NCBI GenBank assembly: GCA_030427255.1
Contig: JAUHWY010000026.1
Span: 1-48,831 of the forward strand
Direction of reading: 5' to 3'
Source: Bacteroidia bacterium
Lineage (GTDB): Bacteria > Bacteroidota > Bacteroidia > CAIKAF01
Length of the DNA: 48,831 nt
Below are positions 40,435-47,690 of the stretch, piece by piece. The notes under the pieces are model-generated. The model was not told the origin of the DNA. It saw only the letters and a list, made by a program, of their open reading frames with translations, and did not search any database. The stretch's first letter is position 1; the number at the start of each line of letters is the position of its first letter. Made by a program: the position numbers and the translations under genes.

Positions 40435-40970
40435 CGTTCGGCTTGGAACGCCATTCGTTCGGCTTGGAACGGAAACCCTTCGGCTTGGAAGAAAAACCGT
40501 GCAGCACGGAACGAGACTGTTGATGCGATGCTATTCTGGCGGCAACTTTGCGTTGCAGTCAAATCTCAAGGTCCTCATTTACAATTAGTAAACTCCGGCC
40601 TTTCTATTTGCCTGCGCCTTAATTTGCCTTGAAAACGCAACGCATCAACAGTCTCGGAAGGAAATCGTTCAAGCTCGAATGAGGATGCATTTGACTTAGC
40701 ACCGGTTTGGCTCGGTTTGGAACGGGAATGGTTCGGCCTCGAACGGTTTTTGTTCGGGCTCAAATGCATCCCTATTTGCGGCTGAACGCTTAGCGTTCAA
40801 GGCTAAATGCACGGCGTTCCAAGCTGAATGCTTAGCATGCAAGGCTAAATGCTTTCCGTTCGACTGTAAATGATTGGGTGTTTAAGGCTGAACGCAGGGT
40901 GTTCCACGCTGAATCGTTGGTGTTCCTCTTTTTATGCTTGGCGTTCCAAAGGGCATGGTTCTCATTCCAC
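40435..40970. repeat. array of degenerate mini-palindromes, period about 21 bp
   Basis: Small imperfect hairpins recur at a strikingly regular spacing. The first block has CGTTCGGCTTGGAACG at 40435 and 40456, then variants at 40477 and 40498. After the inserted 143-bp element it resumes at 40666. The second block has AACGCTTAGCGTT at 40785, ATGCACGGCGTT near 40807, ATGCTTAGCAT near 40828, then units near 40849, 40869, 40891, 40912, 40934 and 40955. Spacers are variants of AAGGCTAA/CAAGCTGA. Stem sequences change in both arms together (AACGC/GCGTT, ATGC/GCAT), which suggests selection for pairing or for a dyad site. Between about 40687 and 40785 the phase is less regular. Confidence 0.75.
40513..40655 (+). 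repeat. 143-bp inverted-repeat element, copy D
   Basis: Exactly 143 bp with a perfect 15-bp terminal inverted repeat, GAGACTGTTGATGCG and CGCATCAACAGTCTC, flanked by C and G. It is not inside an H-type hairpin but interrupts the palindrome array. The flanks next to the extended element read GAA on both sides, a possible 3-bp target duplication. Excising it restores the array spacing to about 20-21 bp. Confidence 0.87.
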
Positions 40971-41170
40971 AGCCCATGATTTTGCTTGTAGGAGGGGTGT
41001 TTTTTTTGCCCGGAGGGGTCGACACAGCCCCTAAAGGCAGCTAAAAGACTCGGACTTGAAGCCTTGGGCAGGGTTTAGGGATGTAGTGGTTGTACGCAGG
41101 CATAATATTCTATGGTCTTTGGCACCATTTCAGGGTTAAAGCTCAGGGTATGGATTCGGTTTCGGAGCTT

Positions 41171-41328
41171 AAGCGCCCCGGGGCGCGGCGGTACCCCGCA
41201 AAGGACAAAGGGCTAGTTTTTTGAGGCTTGGCAACGCGGCGCTTTGCAAGCGCTTGCCAAGCCCAAAAAAACTGCCCTTTGGACTGCGGAGTATAGCCAA
41301 GCACCGGAAAAGGCGCCCCAAAAAAAAA
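41171..41328 (+). repeat. GC-rich hairpin element H5
   Basis: A family member with the longest stem. Arms run 41196-41289 and pair as CCGCA, AAAGGGC, AGTTTTTT and GGCTTGGCAA with their complements, separated by one- to six-nt interruptions. The left side has GCGCCCCGGGGCG, as in H2 and H3, and the right edge is GCACCGGAAAAGGCGCCCC plus nine A residues. The A-run is also the T-run of the minus-strand terminator. Confidence 0.7.
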
Positions 41329-41347
41329 CCGCCCCAAAATGGAGCGG
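41320..41347 (-). terminator. rho-independent terminator of the Calx-beta/Fn3 gene
   Basis: On the minus strand CCGCTCC (41347-41341) pairs with GGGGCGG (41335-41329) through one T-G wobble around a 5-nt loop, followed by nine T residues (41328-41320). It lies 28 bp past the stop of the minus-strand gene. Confidence 0.75.
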
Positions 41348-41374
41348 CTTTTAAGGTTCAGGAACGGGTTAAGC

Positions 41375-43981
41375 TTATTTGTGGAGCAGAATGCGTACGG
41401 CTTTTCCGCTGCTGTGGCGCAGGATATACATTCCGGCTTGCAGGCCTTGAGTGGCCAGTTGTCCTTGAATGTTTTGGCGCAGGGTGCGTCCGGAAATGTC
41501 GTTTAAGGTCCAAAGTCCATCGATTCCATCAATGCGGATGATGTCTCCAACTTTAGCAGGGCTAGGATAGACCCTAAGGTGGTTTTCACCTTGCTGGTTG
41601 ATGCTCAAGTTGGTAGTTGTTTCATCGCCGGTAAGCGCTTGGGTGGTGTAAACCTCCGGATTACAGTCGTATTCAATAACACTAAAGTGGTATGTGGTAT
41701 TGGGCTGCAAATTGGTAACGGTTACCCAGTTTGAGGTGCCATTGTACACCACAAAACCAGAGCCTAAGTCAGTACCGGTAGTGCCAAATGCTGCGTTGGC
41801 AGGATAGTTTGTGCCGTCTTGAGGAAGGTCGGCAACGGCTTGGCCTTCGCGAGCAATGACCAAACGGCTAGAACCATTTCCGTTGGTCCAAGTGACATCC
41901 ATAGAAGTGTTTGCAATGCTGGAGAAGCTTAGCGTTGTGGCAGCTTGTGTAGGTGCCGGGCAAGCAGATGGGGTAGTAAAGCTATGCAGTGCAGGAGTTG
42001 TAGTAAGGTAATCTTCCGGGTTGCAATCGAATTCGAAAATGGCAACATGGTAGGTGGTGTTTGGTTGTAAGTTGCTTACGCTTACTGAATTTCCTGCGGA
42101 TCCGGAGTAAACTACATAAGCGGTTCCTAGTTCAGAACCGGCTGTTCCGAAGCTGGGGTTTGGGGTATAGCCGGTGCCATCTACCGGGAAATCAGCAACC
42201 GCTTGACCTTGTCTAAGGACCACTACGCGGCCGGTTCCATTTCCATTGGTCCAGGTAATGGTGGCCGAGTTGCTGGTAAGGTTAGAAGAGGTTGCGTTGG
42301 AAGCCTGTTGGGTAGGTTCAGGACAAGGCGTTAAAATGGGTGTAAAAACTAGGCTGTCGATGGCCATTCCGTCATCGCTACCTTGAATGTCTTGGTCTCT
42401 CCAGCGAACCCAAATGGTATCACCGCTCAATACAGGTGAGGTAAGGGTAATGGTATCTAAGAATGCTTGACCATTGGCGGGCAGGTTGCCGTCGAGGTTG
42501 GTGCCGGAACCGCCAAATATTGGGGCTGCAAAATCCAAAGCATTGAAAGGAAGCCAAGTTCCGTTGCTTAGGTCGGTAGCGTTGAGGGAGTATTCGAAAT
42601 AAAGAGAATCTCCTCCTGCATTACCTCCGGTGCGCCATTGCTCTCCTTTGTAAGAAACCACCAATTTGTCTATAGTGGAGCCTGTGTTGTTTTGCAAAGC
42701 AGCGCCCAATAGAATGGTGGAGATGGAGCCTGTGGTAAGTGATCCAAAGGCTCTTTCGGCTACGCCGTTGGTGCCAAAGGAGTAAGAGTCGCCTGAGAAT
42801 GAGCTGCCGTCGCCGGCATCGTATAGGGAGTCTCCTGAGCCGGATTCATTTACATAAATACCTCTTGGGTAGGTTCCAAGGCCGGTGCCCACGGTATCCA
42901 TTTGGTCGAAGGTTTCGAGGGCTGTGGGAGTTCCCAAGCTTGCTAAGTCAATGAACTGATCGTTGTCGGTAATGGTAAGTGTGTCGGTAGAAGGGCTGCC
43001 AATGCTTAATCCGGAGGATAAGTTTTGGATTCCTACAATCAATTGTTCGGGTAATTCGTTGAGTGCGTCGTCAGAAACAGTAAGTGTTACCGAACCTGTG
43101 GTTTGTCCATTAGCAATAGAAATGGTGCTGTTGGAAAGGTTGTAATCTCCGGGGGTGATGTTTGAGCCGTATACGTTTAAATCCACAGTTTCGTTTGCGG
43201 TTACGGCGCTGCTAGCGGTGGCAGTGATGGTGATTTGAGAGCCTGCGGCCTCTGAGCCCGTGTTGGAGGAGAAAGAAAGACTAACGGGAATACCGGTATT
43301 TACTGATCCTGCAACCGAAACAGAGTCTACGGCAAAGCTGGGGCGCGAACCACCACCCAAGGAGTCTTTACTAATCCAGCGCAATTGAACCACGGCTTGG
43401 TTGTCGCACTGAGGAGGCAACACAATAGAGAAGTTGGTTGGGTTTAGAGGAGTAGTGCCGCTGGTTTGTCCAACGCCGTTACTGGCATAAGACGTTCCTT
43501 GAACATCGGTAAAGCTACCTGTAGTGCCTACTCTGTATTGCAAACCGGCCGCATTGATGCGCGTATTGTTGGAACCATTGAAGGGGTCCCGAATGACCAT
43601 CATGGTATAGTTAACGGTAATGTTGGACAGGCCGGTGGTGACGATTGCGGTGGCAACGCCATTTGCTGTACCTGAGGAATTTAGCCAACCTATTTTTCCT
43701 AGAAAGTCATATACGCCGTTTCCTGAGGAAGAGGCAGTGCCTCCGGAAACGCTTTGGTCACCACTAGGCGCACCGGTGGTATAAGAAGAGGAGCTTCCTC
43801 CGGGAATAACCCAACCTTGCCATCCTGCGGGGTAGGAGGTTGAACTGCCGTTGTAGGAGCTGAAGTTTTCGCTGTAAGGCAAAGATTGGGGAGTCGGGTT
43901 TGTGGCTTGTGCGGACAATTGCTTTCCAAAGGGAAGGCCAATTAACACAAGGCTCGTAAGAAATAAGTACCTGTTTCGCAT
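41375..43981 (-). CDS. T9SS-exported Calx-beta and fibronectin-type protein
   Basis: An 868-residue surface protein. In order: signal peptide (1-25), a jelly-roll-like domain opening LPYSENFSSYNG (about 33-235), a Calx-beta domain ending DTLTITDND (about 240-342), a second jelly-roll-like domain (about 348-555), two similar Fn3-like repeats, each with LQPNTTYH and FDCNPE/YDCNPE (about 560-790), and a T9SS type A sorting domain (about 800-868, YPSPAKVGD...ILRHSSGKAVRILLHK). Calx-beta modules bind calcium. It is probably an adhesin or large surface protein. Alternatives such as an inactive nuclease-like fold cannot be excluded for the jelly-roll parts. Confidence 0.8.
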   Translation of the reverse strand: MRNRYLFLTSLVLIGLPFGKQLSAQATNPTPQSLPYSENFSSYNGSSTSYPAGWQGWVIPGGSSSSYTTGAPSGDQSVSGGTASSSGNGVYDFLGKIGWLNSSGTANGVATAIVTTGLSNITVNYTMMVIRDPFNGSNNTRINAAGLQYRVGTTGSFTDVQGTSYASNGVGQTSGTTPLNPTNFSIVLPPQCDNQAVVQLRWISKDSLGGGSRPSFAVDSVSVAGSVNTGIPVSLSFSSNTGSEAAGSQITITATASSAVTANETVDLNVYGSNITPGDYNLSNSTISIANGQTTGSVTLTVSDDALNELPEQLIVGIQNLSSGLSIGSPSTDTLTITDNDQFIDLASLGTPTALETFDQMDTVGTGLGTYPRGIYVNESGSGDSLYDAGDGSSFSGDSYSFGTNGVAERAFGSLTTGSISTILLGAALQNNTGSTIDKLVVSYKGEQWRTGGNAGGDSLYFEYSLNATDLSNGTWLPFNALDFAAPIFGGSGTNLDGNLPANGQAFLDTITLTSPVLSGDTIWVRWRDQDIQGSDDGMAIDSLVFTPILTPCPEPTQQASNATSSNLTSNSATITWTNGNGTGRVVVLRQGQAVADFPVDGTGYTPNPSFGTAGSELGTAYVVYSGSAGNSVSVSNLQPNTTYHVAIFEFDCNPEDYLTTTPALHSFTTPSACPAPTQAATTLSFSSIANTSMDVTWTNGNGSSRLVIAREGQAVADLPQDGTNYPANAAFGTTGTDLGSGFVVYNGTSNWVTVTNLQPNTTYHFSVIEYDCNPEVYTTQALTGDETTTNLSINQQGENHLRVYPSPAKVGDIIRIDGIDGLWTLNDISGRTLRQNIQGQLATQGLQAGMYILRHSSGKAVRILLHK

Positions 43982-44000
43982 AAAGCTTCTAGATTTGGGT

Positions 44001-44008
44001 CAAAAGTA
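44001..44008 (-). promoter_or_regulatory. -7 element of the Calx-beta/Fn3 gene
   Basis: On the minus strand TACTTTTG matches TAnnTTTG exactly, 20 bp before the ATG at 43981. No convincing -33 element was found. Confidence 0.4.
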
Positions 44009-44204
44009 ATGAATCTGATGCCTTTTAATGATTAAGCGCAAGTTAAGCATAAGCTATAAGCTGTAAATTAACGGATTTTGTGACAATTACGAAAAGTTTT
44101 CTGTGAACTGGTGTAAGGTTGGGCTTTGTTTGGGAACGCCCTGCATTAGTCCTTTTTAACACAAGAGGCCCCGGAAGGGTTAAGGGTGTGCTTTTTAGGC
44201 TTGA

Positions 44205-44350
44205 TGCCATGATTATTTTTATTTTTTTGATAATCAGAACCTTGAATTAAAATACCGTTTTTCACTTTTCCGGTATCAAGAAGAGTCTCGTGAAAGGATT
44301 GGCTAGGGAAATGACTCTTTTCTGGTAAAGAGACTTTCTTGTTTTTTCAA
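44205..44350 (+). ncRNA. possible structured RNA or regulatory hairpins
   Basis: This lies in a 492-bp gene-free region. Hairpins GATTAT/ATAATC (about 44209-44236) and ATACCG/CGGTAT (about 44252-44279) are followed by three mutually exclusive pairings: AAGAGTC (44281-44287) with GACTCTT (44313-44319), CTCTTT (44315-44320) with AAAGAG (44327-44332), and AGTCTC (44284-44289) with GAGACT (44330-44335). A T-rich stretch follows (44336-44348). This could be a small RNA with terminator-like end. There is no family match, so it remains speculative. Confidence 0.25.
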
Positions 44351-44421
44351 AAGCGAGCCCGGTAGCGGCTCCATACGGCTAACTATTTTTCAAAAAGGCT
44401 TGGGGGCTATCCTCCGATTGC

Positions 44422-44453
44422 TTTAGCCCTTATCGGCAAATGTTATACCTTTG
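44422..44453 (+). promoter_or_regulatory. putative promoter of the coiled-coil gene
   Basis: TTTA (44422-44425) and TACCTTTG (44446-44453, exact TAnnTTTG) are spaced 20 bp apart, 20 bp before the ATG at 44474. Confidence 0.5.
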
Positions 44454-44473
44454 CCACACACGGTATAGCAGGA

Positions 44474-45376
44474 ATGGAAGAAGTTACCAACCCCAAAGAC
44501 AATAAACGTGCGGTCCTGCTCATTGTAAGTTTGCTGCTATTGGCATCGGTAGGGCTTAATATCTACCAATTCCTAGATAACCGCAATCTTAGTTTTGAGC
44601 ATAGGGTTCAAGTCGCCAAGGTGGATACGCTCACCCAACGAAAGCAAGAGCTTGAGCTCCATTACAACGATGCTGTTGAAGAGCTAAACGCCTACCGGGG
44701 GAGGTCAGAACAGCTTGATTCATTGCTGGCAGAAGCCAATCGTGAGCTAGAAGAGCAAAGAAGGCAAATTTCCCGACTGATTGACCAAAACCAAGACTAC
44801 CAAGTATTGCAACAGCGCTTTGCAGAAATGCAAAGGTTAAAGGACGAGTACCTGGCCCGCATTGTAGAGTTGGAAGAAGAAAACCGACGACTTAAGTACG
44901 AAAACACGGAACTTACCGTGGCTCTAAATCAAACGCAAGAAACCAATACGGCTTTGCAAAGCAAGGTGAACATAGCCTCTCAACTGCAATTTGCCTCTGT
45001 ACAAGTGAAGGGCCTTGATGTAAGGTCGGGCGGAAGACAGAAAGAAACTGATAAAGCCCGAAGAACCGATAGACTTAGTATCAGTTTTACACTAGCCGAA
45101 AACCGAGTGGCTCCTCCCGGAGAACGTACCGTATACTTGCGCATGTTTAACCCGGAAGGTTATGTTATGGCCGATGTAGGTACTCAGTTGAAGAAATTCC
45201 GCTCCGAATCCGGAGAAGAACTTCCCTACTCCAAAAGCCTTAAGGTGCAATTTACCGGAGCTGCATTGACCAGGGAAGTGGTTTGGGAACAAGAAGTTTT
45301 TCCGGAAGGGGTGTATAAGGTGGAGCTTTATGTAGATGGAATACTTACAGGTATCCAAAAAATACAGCTTTATTAA
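44474..45376 (+). CDS. single-pass membrane coiled-coil protein of unknown function
   Basis: A 300-residue protein. One membrane segment (residues about 14-32, VLLIVSLLLLASVGLNIYQF) has a short cytoplasmic N-terminus, followed by a long coiled coil (about 50-165, rich in E, Q, L and R). A beta-rich C-terminal domain (about 170-300) includes GERTVYLRMFNPEGYVMADVG and ends VDGILTGIQKIQLY. The family is common in Bacteroidota as a hypothetical protein. It is the first gene of a two-gene unit, with 3 bp to the DUF4296 lipoprotein gene. The coiled coil and periplasmic domain suggest a structural or scaffolding role, but nothing shows which. Confidence 0.8.
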   Translation: MEEVTNPKDNKRAVLLIVSLLLLASVGLNIYQFLDNRNLSFEHRVQVAKVDTLTQRKQELELHYNDAVEELNAYRGRSEQLDSLLAEANRELEEQRRQISRLIDQNQDYQVLQQRFAEMQRLKDEYLARIVELEEENRRLKYENTELTVALNQTQETNTALQSKVNIASQLQFASVQVKGLDVRSGGRQKETDKARRTDRLSISFTLAENRVAPPGERTVYLRMFNPEGYVMADVGTQLKKFRSESGEELPYSKSLKVQFTGAALTREVVWEQEVFPEGVYKVELYVDGILTGIQKIQLY

Positions 45377-45379
45377 TTC

Positions 45380-45739
45380 ATGAGACAGCTTGGCGGATGG
45401 CGCTTTTGGTTTCTTGGTCTCTTCGCATTTTATGCATGTGTTGATTTAGATCGCGACAAGCCCAAGGAGCTTATTGAAAAAGAGCGCATGGCCGGCTTGC
45501 TTGCCGATATCCATTTAGCAGAATCGGCCGCTCGCTTGCAGGCGCTGCCGCCGAAATACTCGAGTGACCCCGATCGATGGTTTGCCGAGATTTTGGAATA
45601 CCATAACACAGACAGCTCAGCGTTTAGGGCTTCCTATTTATGGTATTCGGAGGACCCAAGCCTCATGTTGGAGCTGTATGAAGTGGTTGCCGATTGCCTT
45701 CAAGTAAATGCTGAAGCTCCTGAAGCAACCGAAAATTAA
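45380..45739 (+). CDS. DUF4296 family lipoprotein
   Basis: A 119-residue lipoprotein. The signal ends in FYAC (cysteine at residue 20). The family stretch ELIEKERMAGLLADIHLAES is at about 30-50, followed by helices with LEYHNTDSSAFRASYLWYSED. DUF4296 proteins are small Bacteroidota lipoproteins of unknown function. It follows the coiled-coil gene by 3 bp and its stop codon overlaps that of the convergent acs gene by four bases (45736-45739). Confidence 0.83.
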   Translation: MRQLGGWRFWFLGLFAFYACVDLDRDKPKELIEKERMAGLLADIHLAESAARLQALPPKYSSDPDRWFAEILEYHNTDSSAFRASYLWYSEDPSLMLELYEVVADCLQVNAEAPEATEN

Positions 45740-47655
45740 GGCTTGTTTTGGGAGGCCTCAAGAATGGCTTTAACCACTTCCGGGTCCAACAAGGTGCTGG
45801 TGTCGCCTATGGCCTCCGGCTGTCCTTCGGCAATTTTCCTAAGGATTCTACGCATGATTTTGCCGGACCTGGTTTTGGGAAGCGCCTCCACAAATAAAAT
45901 TTCGTCGGGTTTGGCAATGGGCCCAATCAGCCGGCTTACCGTAGCTAAAATATCTTGCTTAATGAGTGCGGGGTCTTCCGGTGTTCCATTTAGAATTACA
46001 AAGGCATAAATTCCCTGTCCTTTGATTTCATGGGGATAACCAACAACGGCACTTTCTACCACGTCGGTAAATTGATTTATGGCATTTTCCAGTTCAGCGG
46101 TGCCAATTCTATGGCCGGAAACGTTCAGGACATCGTCAACTCGACCGGTAATTTTATAATAGCCATCGGAATCTCGTTCGCAGCCGTCTCCCGTAAAGTA
46201 GTTGCCGGGATAGGCCGAAAAATACGTGTTTTTGCAGCGCTCGTGATCGCCCCAAGTGGTACGGAGCATGCCCGGCCAAGGAGCTTTTATGCACAGGTTT
46301 CCCGAGCTTTTAAGTGCATGGAGCTCTTCTCCTTTTTCATTGAACAACGCCGGAACAATACCGGGAAGGGGCAACGTAGCCTTACCCGGTTTTTCCGGAA
46401 TAATGCCCGGAATCGGACAAATCATGATGCCGCCGGTTTCCGTTTGCCACCAAGTGTCGGCAATGGGCAAGCGCCCTCCTCCAACTTCGTCTTTATACCA
46501 CTGCCAAGCAGTTTCGTTGATGGGTTCACCCACGGATCCTAAAACCCTGAGGCTCGACAAGTCGTTTTCCGAAGGTCGGTAAGGGCTGCCCATTAGGGAG
46601 CGAATGGCCGTAGGCGCGGTATAAAACAACTGCACGCGGTGTTTCTCCACAATCTGCCAAAAGCGGCGCGCATCGGGCCAAGTGGGAACTCCCTCAAACA
46701 TGAGGCTGGTAGCACCTGCGCTTAGCGGACCATACAAGATGTAGGAGTGCCCGGTAATCCAACCAATATCGGCCGTGCAAAAGTGCACATCGCCGGGTTT
46801 AAACTGAAAGGCATTTACAAAGGTATAATTGGCCCAAACCATGTATCCGGCCGTAGTGTGCACCACCCCTTTGGGTTTGCCTGTGGAACCCGACGTGTAA
46901 AGAATAAACAATGGATCTTCGGCTTCCATGACTTCGGCATAGCCTAGCTCCGCTCTTTTTTCTTTGGCTTTTTCAAATGCGTCTTTCCACCAAAAGTCTC
47001 GATCTTTTATCATGGATACGGCTGTGCGACTGCGGGTCAATACCAGTACCTTCTTTACCGAAGGACAGTGGTCTAGGGCATCGTCTACCGTAGACTTCAT
47101 AAGAATGGTTTTGCTGCCTCTAAACGCTCCGTCGGAGCAAATAACCAAATTGCATTGGGCGTCATTGATTCGGTCGGCAATGGATTGCGCTGAAAACCCG
47201 CCAAAAACCACGGAATGAATGGCACCTACCCGGGCACAGGCCAATACGGCAATGGCAAGCTCCGGCACCATCGGTAAATAAATGCAGATCCGGTCGCCCT
47301 TTTTAATTCCATGCATACGCAACATGGCCGCCGCGGTTTCTACTTCTTGGTGCAGCTCTCGGTAGCTCAAGCTGCGGACCGCTTCCGATGGGTCGTTGGG
47401 CTCCCAAACCAAAGCTGCCTGATCGCCTATGGAATCCAGGTGCCTGTCCAAACAGTTTTCGGTGATGTTGAGCTGGGCGCCCTCAAACCAACGAATGCGC
47501 GGTGCTTCAAAGTTCCATTCCAACACCTTGTTCCAAGGCTTTTTCCACTGAAAATGGGCAGCAATTTCTGACCAAAAGACTTCAGGTTGGTCTTTAGCTT
47601 TATTCCATTGGGCCTTGTAGGCCTCCAAGCTTGTAATCTGATAGGGTATAGCCAT
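45736..47655 (-). CDS. acs: acetyl-CoA synthetase
   Basis: A 639-residue AMP-forming enzyme that turns acetate, CoA and ATP into acetyl-CoA. Core motifs: the P-loop-like YTSGSTGKPKGVVHT near residue 252, DTWWQTETGG near 400, and the catalytic lysine in the C-terminal TRSGKIMRRILRK near 601. That lysine is the usual site of acetylation control. The length is close to the usual 640-655. The N-terminal linker is short but intact. It lies 35 bp upstream of gatA's end on the same strand, with no obvious terminator between them. Confidence 0.96.
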   Translation of the reverse strand: MAIPYQITSLEAYKAQWNKAKDQPEVFWSEIAAHFQWKKPWNKVLEWNFEAPRIRWFEGAQLNITENCLDRHLDSIGDQAALVWEPNDPSEAVRSLSYRELHQEVETAAAMLRMHGIKKGDRICIYLPMVPELAIAVLACARVGAIHSVVFGGFSAQSIADRINDAQCNLVICSDGAFRGSKTILMKSTVDDALDHCPSVKKVLVLTRSRTAVSMIKDRDFWWKDAFEKAKEKRAELGYAEVMEAEDPLFILYTSGSTGKPKGVVHTTAGYMVWANYTFVNAFQFKPGDVHFCTADIGWITGHSYILYGPLSAGATSLMFEGVPTWPDARRFWQIVEKHRVQLFYTAPTAIRSLMGSPYRPSENDLSSLRVLGSVGEPINETAWQWYKDEVGGGRLPIADTWWQTETGGIMICPIPGIIPEKPGKATLPLPGIVPALFNEKGEELHALKSSGNLCIKAPWPGMLRTTWGDHERCKNTYFSAYPGNYFTGDGCERDSDGYYKITGRVDDVLNVSGHRIGTAELENAINQFTDVVESAVVGYPHEIKGQGIYAFVILNGTPEDPALIKQDILATVSRLIGPIAKPDEILFVEALPKTRSGKIMRRILRKIAEGQPEAIGDTSTLLDPEVVKAILEASQNKP

Positions 47656-47690
47656 ACCACAAAATACGGCTTAACCTCCTTTCTCCAAAA

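Larger units (their letters stand above)
40213..41170. other. gene-free region with palindrome array
   Basis: No credible gene is seen. It holds the approximately 21-bp palindrome array (40435-40970), the fourth 143-bp element, and unremarkable sequence at 40213-40430 and 40970-41170. Confidence 0.7.
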
